Positions 1 through 8,740 of a DNA stretch of 64,000 nt are shown one piece after another. Source of the DNA: Azospirillum sp. OGB3 (lineage in GTDB: Bacteria; Pseudomonadota; Alphaproteobacteria; Azospirillales; Azospirillaceae); the NCBI RefSeq assembly GCF_014192915.1, contig NZ_JACHYN010000002.1, positions 62,001 to 126,000 of the forward strand. Direction: 5' to 3'. Made by a program: the position numbers and the translations under genes. The notes below the pieces were generated by a model. The model saw only the letters and a program-made list of their open reading frames with translations, made no database searches and was not told the origin of the DNA. Within the stretch, counting starts at the first letter, position 1. Each line of letters begins with the position of its first letter.

Positions 1-471
1 CAGGTCGATCTTGTTCAGCAGGATCACGTCGGCGAAGGCAACCTGTTCGCGCGCTTCGTCATGGCCGAGTTGCAAGGGCAGGTGGCGGGCATCGGCCACG
101 GTGATGATGGCGTCCAGTGCGAAGCGGCCACGCAGCCCTTCGTCCAGCACGAAGGATTGAATGACGGGGGCCGGGTCGGCGAGGCCGCTCGTCTCGATCA
201 CCACCCGGTCGAATCCGCGCTCGCCCTCGGCCAGCCTTATCAACGCCTCGATCAGGTCGCCGCGGACGATGCAGCAGACACAGCCGTTGTTGAGTTCGAC
301 GATCGTCTCGTCCGTCGCCGTCACCAGCAGCCCGTCGATGCCAAGCTCACCGTATTCGTTGACGATGACGGCGGTCCGCTCGCCGCCACGCTCCGCCAGG
401 ATGCGGTTGAGCAGGGTCGTCTTGCCGGCCCCGAGAAATCCGGTCAACACAGTCACCGGAATAGGTCGCAT
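1..471 (-). CDS. CobW/P47K-family (G3E) GTPase, 5' part
   Basis: The gene runs off the left edge, so only the first 157 codons are present. The protein starts [19 protein letters not shown]. The P-loop GFLGAGKTT is at about residues 10-18, and the NNGCVCC metal-binding CxCC motif lies at about residues 62-68. EYGELGID and ETSGLADP are further family motifs. COG0523 proteins are GTP-dependent metallochaperones for zinc, cobalt or nitrile hydratase; nothing here decides which metal. The ATG at 471 places the P-loop at its usual distance from the N-terminus. Upstream lies a 266-bp non-coding stretch ending at an IS insertion. The family assignment is secure; the substrate is unknown. Confidence 0.93.
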   Translation of the reverse strand, partial: MRPIPVTVLTGFLGAGKTTLLNRILAERGGERTAVIVNEYGELGIDGLLVTATDETIVELNNGCVCCIVRGDLIEALIRLAEGERGFDRVVIETSGLADPAPVIQSFVLDEGLRGRFALDAIITVADARHLPLQLGHDEAREQVAFADVILLNKIDL

Positions 472-737
472 GGCGATGCTCCGTTGCTTCAGGTTGCAAA
501 GGGCAGCCTTCACCTGCGGAGATGGCCGAAAAGATCCGGACGGTCCGCTGCGGCGCTGCTGTGGTATACATTGCACCGCATACTATTCGCTGACTCAACA
601 AGCGGCAGAGGGCAATTCCGGACAAAGCGCCTATCAGAATCGGCCAACCGCCTTATGTGAAGGGGCGTGGGAATACGGTCATTCCGCGTCCTCGGTGCCG
701 CGGCGTGGCTGGAGCGTGGCCGCTCAAGCGGCCTCTA
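472..737. other. Non-coding stretch between the cobW-like gene and the IS
   Basis: No convincing gene is visible. It should contain the promoter of the minus-strand CobW-type gene. An imperfect dyad (TGGTAT at 562-567 against ATACTA at 580-585) lies about 90 bp upstream of that gene, but it is too weak to call an operator. A small perfect hairpin (GGCCGC-TCAA-GCGGCC, 718-733) ends three bases before the TA target of the IS. Confidence 0.4.
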
Positions 738-2043
738 GCAGGACGCGGAAAAAGGCTGTGCCCAGCCGGTTGTTCGTGATTCTTTTCGGTTGAGGAGAAC
801 GCGGCCGACGAGGGGACGATGCGGGGTTCGGACGAACGCAGCGAGAGTCTGTTCAGCTACGTGAGCTGCGAGGCACGGGTTCCGGCCCACCACCCGCTGC
901 GAGCGATCCGGGCCATCGTGGACGAGGCGCTGGAGGTGATGTCGCCAGCCTTCGAGGGTCTGTACTCGAAGATCGGGCGGCCGTCGATCCCGCCGGAGAA
1001 GCTGCTGCGGGCGCTGCTGCTCCAGGCCTTCTCCTCGGTGCGCTCGGAACGCCAGTTGATGGAGCAGTTCGATTACAACCTGCTGTTCCGCTGGTTCGTC
1101 GGCCTGTCCATGGACGCGCCGGTGTGGGACGTGACGGTGTTCACCAAGAACCGCGAGCGTCTGCTGGCTGGCGATGTGGCGGCCAAGTTCCTGGCGACTG
1201 TGCTGGGTCAGCCGAAGGTCAAGGCGCTGCTGTCGGACGAACATTTCTCGGTGGACGGCACGCTGATCGAAGCCTGGGCGTCGGTGAAGAGCTTCCGGCC
1301 CAAGGACGGCAGCGGCGAGCCGCCGGGGCCGGAGCGCAACGGCGAGCGCGACTTCCATGGTGAGAAGCGGTCCAACGAGACCCATGCCTCGACCAGTGAT
1401 CCGGAGGCGCGGCTGTATCGCAAGGGCAACGGGCCACCGGCCAAACTGGCCTTCATGGGGCATGTGCTGATGGAGAACCGCCACGCCCTGTTGGTCGATG
1501 TCCGGCTCACCGCGGCCACCGGCTTGGCCGAGCGCGAGGCGGCGGTGTCGATGGTCGAGGCCATCCCCGGGCGCCACCGCATCACGGTGGGCGCCGACAA
1601 GGCCTACGACACCAAGGATTTCGTGGCGGACATGCGAGACTTGGGCGTGGCTCCGCACGTTGCCCGGAACACCAGCAACCGCCGCTCGGCGATCGACGGC
1701 CGGACCACCCGCCATCCCGGCTACGCCGTCAGCCTCCGAGTCCGCAAGCGGATCGAAGAGGTTTTTGGCTGGATCAAGGGAGCCGGCTTGCGCAAGACGC
1801 GCCATCGCAGAGCAGTCCGTGTCGGTTGGATGTTCACCCTGACCGCCACCGCTTACAACCTGATCCGCCTGCCCAAGCCGCTGGCTGCGGCATAATCACG
1901 CCCGCAATCCGCCTGAACGGCGGTTCCAGGAGCCTCAGAGCGAGGAAAAACGCTCCGTCTCGACCAAATCGCCCGCCGCAACCCGCATTTTCAGCCTCAG
2001 CGGAGGCAAAAAGCCGGAATATGGTCATTTTTCCGCGCCCCGC
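738..2043 (+). mobile_element. IS5-family insertion sequence, complete, 1306 bp
   Basis: The element is bounded by imperfect inverted repeats. The left end reads GCAGGACGCGGAAAAA from 738, and the right end, read inward from 2043, is GCGGGGCGCGGAAAAA. These differ at two of 16 positions. Each end is flanked by TA (736-737 and 2044-2045), consistent with a TA target duplication of the IS5 superfamily. One intact transposase gene fills most of it. The 148 bp after the stop codon hold no gene. It lies in intergenic DNA and disrupts nothing recognisable. Confidence 0.88.
819..1895 (+). CDS. IS5-family DDE transposase
   Basis: This 358-residue protein is intact. The N-terminal half (about residues 25-110) is the DUF772-type segment seen in IS5 transposases (HPLRAIR, FDYNLLFRWFVGLSMD). 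The catalytic DDE residues are probably the Asp in VDGTLIEAW, the Asp in GADKAYD and the Glu in RIEEVFGWIK. The ATG at 819 has GAGGGGACG just upstream. No frameshift or internal stop is present and both element ends look intact, so the copy may be active. This is inferred and not tested. Confidence 0.95.
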   Translation: MRGSDERSESLFSYVSCEARVPAHHPLRAIRAIVDEALEVMSPAFEGLYSKIGRPSIPPEKLLRALLLQAFSSVRSERQLMEQFDYNLLFRWFVGLSMDAPVWDVTVFTKNRERLLAGDVAAKFLATVLGQPKVKALLSDEHFSVDGTLIEAWASVKSFRPKDGSGEPPGPERNGERDFHGEKRSNETHASTSDPEARLYRKGNGPPAKLAFMGHVLMENRHALLVDVRLTAATGLAEREAAVSMVEAIPGRHRITVGADKAYDTKDFVADMRDLGVAPHVARNTSNRRSAIDGRTTRHPGYAVSLRVRKRIEEVFGWIKGAGLRKTRHRRAVRVGWMFTLTATAYNLIRLPKPLAAA

Positions 2044-2238
2044 TAACAGAAAAGGGCCACCCACGGCGGCTCCTTTTGTCTACGAACGATTTGCGCGGGT
2101 GTGTTTGCTACCCAATACCGCATTGTAGCCGCTGGGGGATCGGGGTCCAGCCGCAAAGCACCCACAGGCGGTCGCCGACCGCGAAGCATACCAGACAATG
2201 GCATGCATCGCTCCCCATGGCGGCACGATGAGCTGCGT
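2044..2238. other. Non-coding stretch right of the IS
   Basis: This is sequence between the IS end and the stop codon of the first minus-strand iron-cluster gene. No supported gene, RNA or strong hairpin was seen. Confidence 0.35.
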
Positions 2239-2424
2239 TCAGCGGTTGCGGTTGCGCCAGGACCAGACCGCGGCGAGCACGGGGACCGACAGTGCTGCCC
2301 AGGACACGGCGTCCACGACGCCGTCATCCAGCAGGGCGGCGATCAGCCCGACGGCGGTGACAAGCGCGATCGCCACGGGAATGCCGAAGACCGCCAGCGG
2401 TCGGAAGGGAGTGCGCGGCGTCAT
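2239..2424 (-). CDS. Small membrane protein, last gene of the iron-uptake cluster
   Basis: This 61-residue protein begins MTPRTPFRPLAVFGIP and has two hydrophobic segments (about residues 10-32 and 38-54), ending in a basic tail WSWRNRNR. Its ATG overlaps the stop of the PepSY gene in an ATGA (2421-2424), so it is translationally coupled to it. Short hydrophobic proteins of unknown function often sit beside PepSY-TM and TonB-receptor genes. I do not recognise the family. A role in siderophore or iron handling is inferred from position only. Confidence 0.7.
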   Translation of the reverse strand: MTPRTPFRPLAVFGIPVAIALVTAVGLIAALLDDGVVDAVSWAALSVPVLAAVWSWRNRNR

Positions 2425-3584
2425 TCCGCAGCCTCCCCGGCGGTGGCGCGCAGGCCGGGGCTCGCGGCGGCATGATCCTGGGCACGGCGAGCCTGGACAA
2501 GGCGGCGGCGGGCGATCCACAAATACAGGCCGCTGCCGAGGATGACGATGGTCAGCAGGTCCAGCACCGCCCATAGGATCTTCATCGGCAGCCCGCCGTA
2601 GTCGCCGAAATGCAGCGGCTGCGACAACCGCAGCGCCAGCATGTACCAGGGCATGGAGCGCATGTCGGTGAAGGCCCCCGTCTCGGCGTCGATCAGGGCA
2701 GGGGTCAGGATGCGGTTGGTGGCCGGCGTGGCGCCCCTCAGCCACACCGCGTAATGGTGGTTGCTGGAAAAGCGCACGCCGGGGAAGGCGACGAATTGCG
2801 GTCGCATGCCGGGGGCGGCCTCCATGGCGGTGCGGACGGCCGCGTCGACCGAGGCGAAGCGCTCCGGAACCGGCTTGCCCTCGTAGGGGGCGATCATCGC
2901 CGCCAGCTCGTTGGCGCGCCAGTAGGCGACCAGCGGCACGGAAAGGGTGTTGATGACGCCGGTCAACCCGACCACCACCACCCACATCAGCGTGACGATG
3001 CCCAGCATGTTGTGCAGGTCGAGCCATTTCAGCCGCCGGCCGCGCCCGGCCCGCACCGTGCCGAAGGACAGCTTGCGCATGAAGGGGGCATAGATCACCA
3101 CCCCCGACAGGGTGGCCAGGAACAGCAGGAAGCCCATGAAGCCGAGGAACAACTCGCCGGGCAGCCCGGCGAACAGGTCCACATGCAGGCGCAGCATCAC
3201 ATGCATGAACCCGCCGTCGTCGTTCAGGTCGGCGAGAATTCGCGTGGTGCGCAGGTCGATGGCCGAGATGTGCATCTGCGACACCGGGGGGCGGGCCCCC
3301 GGGCCGGTGGTGACGTTCACCACCGGCCGATCCACGTCGAAGCTGAGGAACAGCGGGCGCTCGCCGGGGTAGGTCGCCAGCGCCGAGGCTACCGCCTCGT
3401 CCAGCGATTTCAAGGGCGTGTCGGCCGGCATGGGCGGAAGCGTGTCCTCCGCCGTCAGCGCCTCGATCTCGTCATGGAAGATCAGCGGCAGGCCGGTCAG
3501 GCACAGCAGCAGCATGAAGATCGTGCAGATCAGGCTGGTCCATTTGTGGATCAGGGTCCAGATCCGGATGGTTCGGTTGGTCAT
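2421..3584 (-). CDS. PepSY-associated TM-helix protein (PiuB-like)
   Basis: This 387-residue inner-membrane protein starts MTNRTIRIWTLIHKWTSLIC. The segment IHKWTSLICTIFMLLLCLTGLPL is the characteristic first helix of the PepSY-TM family. Further hydrophobic segments appear near residues 145-175, 195-220 and 335-365. A large PepSY-type periplasmic region lies between helices one and two. Family members accompany TonB-dependent siderophore receptors and are thought to help in periplasmic iron-siderophore reduction. Here the gene follows the receptor gene by 51 bp and overlaps the next small gene, so the three are probably cotranscribed. Confidence 0.9.
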   Translation of the reverse strand: MTNRTIRIWTLIHKWTSLICTIFMLLLCLTGLPLIFHDEIEALTAEDTLPPMPADTPLKSLDEAVASALATYPGERPLFLSFDVDRPVVNVTTGPGARPPVSQMHISAIDLRTTRILADLNDDGGFMHVMLRLHVDLFAGLPGELFLGFMGFLLFLATLSGVVIYAPFMRKLSFGTVRAGRGRRLKWLDLHNMLGIVTLMWVVVVGLTGVINTLSVPLVAYWRANELAAMIAPYEGKPVPERFASVDAAVRTAMEAAPGMRPQFVAFPGVRFSSNHHYAVWLRGATPATNRILTPALIDAETGAFTDMRSMPWYMLALRLSQPLHFGDYGGLPMKILWAVLDLLTIVILGSGLYLWIARRRLVQARRAQDHAAASPGLRATAGEAAE

Positions 3585-3635
3585 CGGGGCCCCCTCATGC
3601 CGCCGTCATGGCTTTGCCGGGTCGGAAATCCGGCC

Positions 3636-6161
3636 TCAGAAGTCCACTGACACCGACAGCTTGGCCGTCAGCGGGTTGCCCTGGCTGAGGTAGCCGCCGG
3701 AGGCCGACGCCCAGTAGGCCTTGTCGGTCACGTTCTCGACCGCCGCCCGGATGGCGACCGGACGGTTCTGGACGTCGGCGATCATCCGCGCGCCGACGTC
3801 GAAGCGGGTCCAGCTGGGAATCTTCAACGTGTTGGCGGTGTTGAGATACTGCGACCCGGTGTGGATCACGCGCCCGGTCAGCGTCACGGTGGGGAAGGAC
3901 GCGGGGAGGAAGGGCAGGTCCCATTCGACGTTGGCGTTGAACTGGTGGCGCGGCACGCCGACGGCGTCCTTGCCTTCGGTCGCGGCGCTGCCGGTGTCGC
4001 TCAGCTCCGGATCGATGAAGGTGGCGCCGCCCAGCAGCCGGACGCCCGGCACCGGTTCGCCGTACAGCATCAGCTCGACGCCGCGGTTGCGCTGTTCGCC
4101 GGACACGCTGTAGACGCGGGTGAACGCGTCGGTGACGCCGCTGGGCTGCGTGGTCTGGAACAGCGACAGCGACCCGCCGAAGCTGCCGAAGTCCAGCTTG
4201 CCGCCGACCTCGTACTGGACCGACCGGTAGGGCTCGAAGATCTCTCCGGAATTGGCCGCGGTGGACGGGGCGGTCGGCCCCTGCGCCAGCCCCTCGATCC
4301 GGTTGGCGTAGAGCGACAGCGCCTCGACCGGCTTCACCACCAGCCCGACCACCGGCGTCAGCGCCGACTGGTCGTAGTCGGAGGTGCGGGCGCCGTTGGC
4401 CCGGTTGTAGCCGCGGACCTGGATGTTCTGCTGGCGCAGGCCGGCGGTGACCATCACCCGGTCGTTCAGGATCGACACGGTGTCCGACGCGTAGACGCTG
4501 CGCAGCACCGACTCGCTGACCTTCGGCAGGTCGCCGACCATGCCGCTGGCCGAGGTCGTCGCCGGGCGCGGGAAGCCGACCATGTTGTAAAGGTTGATGG
4601 TGGAGGTCGTACCGAATTCGAAGCCATTGTTGTTGGTCGTCCGCAGCGCGGACGCGCCGGCGTTCAGCTGGTGCCGCAGCGGGCCGGTCTGCAGGTCGGC
4701 GCGGACGCCGCCCTGGCCGGTGACGGTGTCGTCCTCGCGCGGGACGGTCAGGCGCCGGACCGTGCCGGTGCCGTCGGGCCGCGTGATGGTGGGGGAGGCG
4801 TAGTCGCCGTCCTCGCGCATGCTGCGCAGGCCGAAGGCGCCGTAGGCGGTCAGGTTGGGCAGCAGGTCGTACTCGGCGCGGATCTGGCCGAAGGTGTCGC
4901 GCATCCGCGAGTAGCTCCAGGGCTGCGCGTAGTTCTGCGAGGCCGACGGCACCGCCGGGACGAAGCTGCCGACATAGACCACGGGGCGGCCCTGCTCCAC
5001 CCGCTGGGTCTGGGTGCCGACATCGAGCGTCACGCGGGCGCGCTCGCCGCGGTAATCGAGCGCCAGGGAGCCGAGCTTCAGCGTCCGCTCTTCGCCGTCG
5101 ATGGCGGTGTCACCGCCGCGGACCGCGGCGTTGGCGCGCACGCCGAACTGCTTGGCGTCGCCGAACCGGCGCCCGACATCCGCAGACAGGCCGAGCCGGC
5201 TGTCCATGGCGTAGCTTGCGGTCAGCCGGGTCAGCGGATCATCCTCTGCCCGCTTGGGCACGAGGTTCACGCCGCCGCCGATGCCGGACCCGCTGGGGGC
5301 AGCACCGTTGAGGAAGGCGTTGGCGCCCTTCAGCACCTCCACGCGCTCGAACATGTTGGTGGCGACGATCTGGCGCGGAGCGGTGCCGTAGAGGCCGTCG
5401 ACCGACAGATCCTCCCCCGCCAGTTGGAAGCCGCGGATGACGAAGCTCTCGGAGAAATTGCCGTAGCCGAGGCTGCTGCGCACCGCCGGGTCATTGGCCA
5501 GGACGTCGGCGATGGTGTCCGCCTGCTGGTTGCGGATGGTTTCGGCGGTGTAGCTGGTGACGGAGAAGGGGACGTCCATCACGTCCTGGTTGCCCAGCGC
5601 GCCGATGCGCCCGCCGCGCGCCACCTGGCCGCCGGCATAGGCCGGGGGCAGGGCGCCGGGGCCGGTGGCGCCCCGGCTGCCTTCGACCTGCAGCGGATCG
5701 AGCAGGACGGCGTCGCCGGCGGCCACGCGCTCGACCGTCACGGTTTCGGCGTTGAGGAAGCGGGCGGCCAGTCCGGTGCCGGAAAGCAGGCGGTTCAGCC
5801 CCTCGCGCGCGGTCATCGACCCGCTGACGCCGGGGGAATTGACGCCCTGGGTCACGGCGCCGGGGGTCAGCACCTGGATGCGCGTGGCGGTGGAGAAGGC
5901 GACGAGCGCCCCGTCCACCGACTGCGGCACGATGGCGAAGGTCACCGGTCCGGCCGGGATCGACTCCTGGGTCGGCTGCGCCACCGCCGCGGGGACGCCG
6001 GACAGGAGCAGGCCCGGCACGATCAGCATCGTCGTCGCCAGGAGGCGCCCCATAAGCCGGCCCGGGAGCCGCCCCGTGAGCCCGCGTCCCAGTCGCCCAC
6101 CCTGGACGCTGTCCCGGCGTCCGTTCGTCACACCCGTCGCTTCACACTTCACCGATGTCAT
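3636..6161 (-). CDS. TonB-dependent siderophore receptor with N-terminal signalling domain
   Basis: From the ATG at 6161 the protein is 841 residues. A basic leader and hydrophobic signal segment (LLATTMLIVPGLLLSGV) end near AVAQ. They are followed by an STN signalling domain (FAIVPQSVDGALVAFS through LNAETVTVER), a plug domain (VMDVPFSVTSYTAE, VEVLKGANAFLNG) and a beta-barrel ending in the C-terminal aromatic VDF. The STN domain implies signalling through FecR to FecI, both encoded just upstream. The PNRHA-free barrel gives no clue to ligand; FpvA/FhuE-like ferric siderophores are the likely class. An alternative ATG at 6194 would add 11 residues. Confidence 0.93.
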   Translation of the reverse strand: MTSVKCEATGVTNGRRDSVQGGRLGRGLTGRLPGRLMGRLLATTMLIVPGLLLSGVPAAVAQPTQESIPAGPVTFAIVPQSVDGALVAFSTATRIQVLTPGAVTQGVNSPGVSGSMTAREGLNRLLSGTGLAARFLNAETVTVERVAAGDAVLLDPLQVEGSRGATGPGALPPAYAGGQVARGGRIGALGNQDVMDVPFSVTSYTAETIRNQQADTIADVLANDPAVRSSLGYGNFSESFVIRGFQLAGEDLSVDGLYGTAPRQIVATNMFERVEVLKGANAFLNGAAPSGSGIGGGVNLVPKRAEDDPLTRLTASYAMDSRLGLSADVGRRFGDAKQFGVRANAAVRGGDTAIDGEERTLKLGSLALDYRGERARVTLDVGTQTQRVEQGRPVVYVGSFVPAVPSASQNYAQPWSYSRMRDTFGQIRAEYDLLPNLTAYGAFGLRSMREDGDYASPTITRPDGTGTVRRLTVPREDDTVTGQGGVRADLQTGPLRHQLNAGASALRTTNNNGFEFGTTSTINLYNMVGFPRPATTSASGMVGDLPKVSESVLRSVYASDTVSILNDRVMVTAGLRQQNIQVRGYNRANGARTSDYDQSALTPVVGLVVKPVEALSLYANRIEGLAQGPTAPSTAANSGEIFEPYRSVQYEVGGKLDFGSFGGSLSLFQTTQPSGVTDAFTRVYSVSGEQRNRGVELMLYGEPVPGVRLLGGATFIDPELSDTGSAATEGKDAVGVPRHQFNANVEWDLPFLPASFPTVTLTGRVIHTGSQYLNTANTLKIPSWTRFDVGARMIADVQNRPVAIRAAVENVTDKAYWASASGGYLSQGNPLTAKLSVSVDF

Positions 6162-6202
6162 CGCTCGCCTCTGTCGTCCGGTGAGAGAGCGCATCGCTTT
6201 CT

Positions 6203-6222
6203 GCGATTGCGTCTCATTCTCC
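6203..6222 (-). promoter_or_regulatory. Possible Fur-type half site upstream of the receptor gene
   Basis: The stretch reads GAGAATGAGACGCAATCGC in the gene direction, 40-60 bp upstream of the receptor start. It resembles half of a Fur box but lacks clear dyad symmetry. Alternatively it overlaps a FecI-dependent promoter. The evidence is weak. Confidence 0.25.
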
Positions 6223-6289
6223 CTTTCCCGGACATGACGACGGGCGCGCGGCGAACCCTGGGAAGTTTTTTCAGGTCCCGCCGTTTTTT

Positions 6290-7300
6290 TCAGCGCAGCA
6301 GGGTCAGGTAGGGGGTGATGCGGGTGGCGCGCACGCCGAGGCCGCGCTCCAGCGCGTCGATCACGGCGTCCGGCCGGTCGAGCGCGAAGACGCCGGACAC
6401 GACGCGCTCCGCCGCCTCGTCGTTCAGCAGCACCACCCGGCCCGGCCATTGCCGGTTCAGGACCGCGATGACGGAGGCGAGCGGCTGCTGGCGGAAGACG
6501 ATCTGGCCCTGGCGCCACGCGAAGGCGACGGCGGGATCCACCGCCCGCGGCCCGGTCAGGCCGTTGGCGTCGGCCTCCGCGGTCTCGCCGGGGCGCAGGC
6601 GGACGCTGTCGGGCCAGGGGGCGTTGCCGTCGGCGTTCCGATGGGCGACGACCTCCACCAGCCCTTCGCCTACGGTGACCGTCGTGCGCTCGCTCTCGCG
6701 CCGGACGCTGAACTGGGTTCCCAGCACGCGGGCGGCCCCCGCCCCGCCGTCGACGACGAAGGGATGGTCGGGGTCGCGCGTGACGCTGAACCACGCTTCG
6801 CCGCGCAGAAGCCGGACGCGCCGTTCGCCATCGCGGTAATCGAGCGCCAGCGCGGTGTCGCCGTTCATGTCGACCGTCGAGCCATCCGGCAGGGTCAAGC
6901 TCCGGCGCTGCCCGGTCGCGGTCACCTGATCCGCGACGGCGTTCTGGTACAGCGTCGGTCCGTGCCAGGCGGCAAGGCCGCCGACCACCAGCAGGATGGT
7001 CATCGCCGCGGCGAGGCGCCGCACGCCGGCCGCCGCGGGGTGGCGGCGCGGCGCGCTGCGGGACATGGCGTAGGCGGCGCGCGCGGGTTCCTTCAGGTCG
7101 TGAAGAAGGGATTGCAGGGCGGTCCAGGCACGGGCGTGAGCCGGGCTGCGGGCCAGCCAGTCGGCGAAGGCGGCGCGCTCCGCCGGCCTGACGTCGTCGG
7201 ATTGCAGGCGGAAGTGCCACGCGTTGGCTTCCGAGAACAGCCGGTCCTCATCCTGTCCGCCGTCCGCCGGCTCGCTGCGCTGTCCGTCCTGATGATCCAT
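6290..7300 (-). CDS. fecR: FecR-type anti-sigma / transmembrane signal relay
   Basis: This 336-residue protein has an N-terminal DUF4880 segment (EANAWHFRLQSDDVRPAERAAFADWL), a single membrane segment (about residues 99-115, MTILLVVGGLAAW), then the periplasmic FecR domain (LTLPDGSTVDMNGDTAL, RGEAWFSV, VLGTQFSVR) and a C-terminal STN-contacting region (QPLASVIAVLNRQWPG). It relays the liganded-receptor signal to the ECF sigma. The start at 7300 is preferred over an upstream ATG at 7384 because it begins just before the conserved acidic N-terminus. The sigma gene precedes it by 118 bp and the receptor gene follows by 128 bp. Confidence 0.92.
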   Translation of the reverse strand: MDHQDGQRSEPADGGQDEDRLFSEANAWHFRLQSDDVRPAERAAFADWLARSPAHARAWTALQSLLHDLKEPARAAYAMSRSAPRRHPAAAGVRRLAAAMTILLVVGGLAAWHGPTLYQNAVADQVTATGQRRSLTLPDGSTVDMNGDTALALDYRDGERRVRLLRGEAWFSVTRDPDHPFVVDGGAGAARVLGTQFSVRRESERTTVTVGEGLVEVVAHRNADGNAPWPDSVRLRPGETAEADANGLTGPRAVDPAVAFAWRQGQIVFRQQPLASVIAVLNRQWPGRVVLLNDEAAERVVSGVFALDRPDAVIDALERGLGVRATRITPYLTLLR

Positions 7301-7418
7301 CGCGTCCCGCTGAGCGCTCCCGTTGTCCCGTGTTTTGGGTCGTCTCGTGTCTGGATAGACGGTCGAGGGCGCCCGATCCCTCAAAGAAAATGGCCGGCCG
7401 GGACCTTGGCCTGGCCCA

Positions 7419-7943
7419 TCATCGCAGCGGCCGCCGCTTCATGCGCGCGCGGCACTGCTCCAGCGCCGTGCGCAGATGGTACTCCACCGTGCGGGGGGAG
7501 ATGCCAAGCCGTTCGCCGATGGCGCGGTAGGACAAGCCTTCGACATGATAGAGAAGGAACACGTCCCGGGTCTTGGGCGGCAGGGAGTCAATGGCGCCGC
7601 GCAGCCGGGCCATGATTTGGTTCCGCTCCACCACCGCATCGGCCGCAGGGCCGGAGGAGGGCAGTTCCTCGTCGGGCGGACCGGCCTCGCGCAGGCGCTG
7701 GCGCCTGGCGGCCCGGCAATGGTCCAGCGCCACGCGGTCGGCCACCACATACAGCAGACCGGCGGGGTTCTGGATCGCCTCGCCATCGGGAAGACGGGCC
7801 AGCCGCAGGAAGGCGTCCTGCGCGAGATCGCCCGCCGTTTGGGGATCGCCGGTCCGCCGTGCGATGGCACGCTCCACGCGCAGTCGATGGGCATCGAACA
7901 GTTCCGCGATCTTGCGCGCCCAGGCGCCCATGGAGCCCGTCAT
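7419..7943 (-). CDS. fecI: FecI-type ECF sigma factor
   Basis: This 174-residue protein has sigma-70 region 2 (DLAQDAFLRLARLPD, NPAGLLYVVADRVALDHCR; about residues 10-85) and region 4 (LPPKTRDVFLLYHVEGLSYRAIGERLGISPRTVEYH; about residues 122-160). Length and spacing are typical of FecI-group sigma factors. Order fecI-fecR-receptor is the classical arrangement for cell-surface signalling. The sigma is expected to transcribe the receptor operon when the cognate ferric siderophore is bound. A Fur-like box about 150 bp upstream suggests repression in iron-replete cells. Confidence 0.93.
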   Translation of the reverse strand: MTGSMGAWARKIAELFDAHRLRVERAIARRTGDPQTAGDLAQDAFLRLARLPDGEAIQNPAGLLYVVADRVALDHCRAARRQRLREAGPPDEELPSSGPAADAVVERNQIMARLRGAIDSLPPKTRDVFLLYHVEGLSYRAIGERLGISPRTVEYHLRTALEQCRARMKRRPLR

Positions 7944-8091
7944 CGGGCGCCCCGGGAACGGGTATCGTCGGGCAGCGGTGGGCGGAGGGTGTCGGGCACA
8001 GACGCGCGGAATGACGGAGGCGAGGGAACCGGCGCCCGTGGGGCCATCGCCCGGAAGGCCGGTCGAACCGGTATAGCCGCATCACGCTTGG

Positions 8092-8114
8092 AATGCGAAC
8101 TATTCTTATTATCA
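8092..8114 (-). promoter_or_regulatory. Fur-box-like operator upstream of fecI
   Basis: Read in the fecI direction the site is TGATAATAAGAATAGTTCGC followed by ATT. It begins with a perfect GATAAT hexamer. By eye it matches the classical 19-bp Fur box at 13 positions, and it stands out as an AT-rich island in very GC-rich DNA. It lies about 150 bp before the fecI start, with no gene between. The iron-uptake context supports Fur or a Fur-family regulator. Confidence 0.6.
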
Positions 8115-8144
8115 AAGTGCGGTGCGGATGCGGCGGGCCGGCTG

Positions 8145-8678
8145 TCACGGCATGCGCGTGGACTGGTCCGGCTTCTTCGTCCGTTGCCGTGAGGCCAGGA
8201 TCTGTTCGACGATGACCGGGCGGAAATCCCACACATCCACGCCGACGTCGAATTGCCGGGGCATGCCCTTCAGTTGACCGTGGCTGTGGCCGTGCAGGTT
8301 CAGGGCGCCCTTGTACATGCCGTTCCAGGTGCGGAAGGCGTAATGGCACAGCACCAGCCGCCGCTCGCCCAGCAGGAGCTCCGCATAGGCCTGGACGCTC
8401 GCCCAGCCGGGCAGGGCCAGGGTGGCGGGGCCGTCGTTGTTGCCGGTGATCAGGTGCTTGGTGCCGTGCAGGCGCTCCAGCAGCGCCGCCATGGCGTCCG
8501 GCTTGCGGTGCAGGGCGAAGTCGCCGAGGTGCCACACCTCGTCGTCCGGGCCGACCGTGGCGTTCCAGTTGGCCGCCATGGCCTCGTCCATCTCTGCGAC
8601 CGACGCGAATGGGCGGCGGAAGCGGCTGAGCGCGCCGGCATGGCCGAAATGCGTGTCGCTGGTGAAGAAGACCGCCAT
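8145..8678 (-). CDS. Calcineurin-type metallophosphoesterase
   Basis: This 177-residue protein carries the metallophosphoesterase signature in order: DTHFGH (residues 8-13), GDFALH, GNNDG in place of the usual GNHD, CHYAF, and GHSHG. These are the di-metal ligands of the family. It starts MAVFFTSDTHFGHAGAL with the metal motif close to the N-terminus, as usual. Substrate is unknown; related short proteins act on various phosphodiesters. It is followed, in the transcription direction, by the Fur-box region of fecI. Confidence 0.88.
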   Translation of the reverse strand: MAVFFTSDTHFGHAGALSRFRRPFASVAEMDEAMAANWNATVGPDDEVWHLGDFALHRKPDAMAALLERLHGTKHLITGNNDGPATLALPGWASVQAYAELLLGERRLVLCHYAFRTWNGMYKGALNLHGHSHGQLKGMPRQFDVGVDVWDFRPVIVEQILASRQRTKKPDQSTRMP

Positions 8679-8696
8679 CGGGGGTCCTCAACGCGG

Positions 8697-8726
8697 CGGC
8701 GGCGCGGAGGGTTCCCCGCGCCGCCG
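8697..8726. terminator. GC-rich hairpin between the DUF4170 and phosphoesterase genes
   Basis: An 11-bp perfect stem (CGGCGGCGCGG / CCGCGCCGCCG) encloses an 8-nt loop. There is no T-run on the minus strand, so it may only slow or process the transcript between the two same-direction genes. Confidence 0.4.
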
Positions 8727-8740
8727 TTTGCCGCCATCCG

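Noticed and set aside
562-585. Dyad TGGTAT/ATACTA as a possible Zur site for the CobW-type gene
   Set aside because: Arms have a mismatch and the centre does not fit a known Zur consensus. Kept only as a remark.
6162-6289. FecI-dependent promoter between fecR and the receptor gene
   Set aside because: No pair of -35/-10 elements could be recognised with confidence.
3861-6311. Long open frame antisense to the siderophore receptor gene
   Set aside because: Composition is that of a reversed GC-rich gene; the receptor on the other strand has clear domains.
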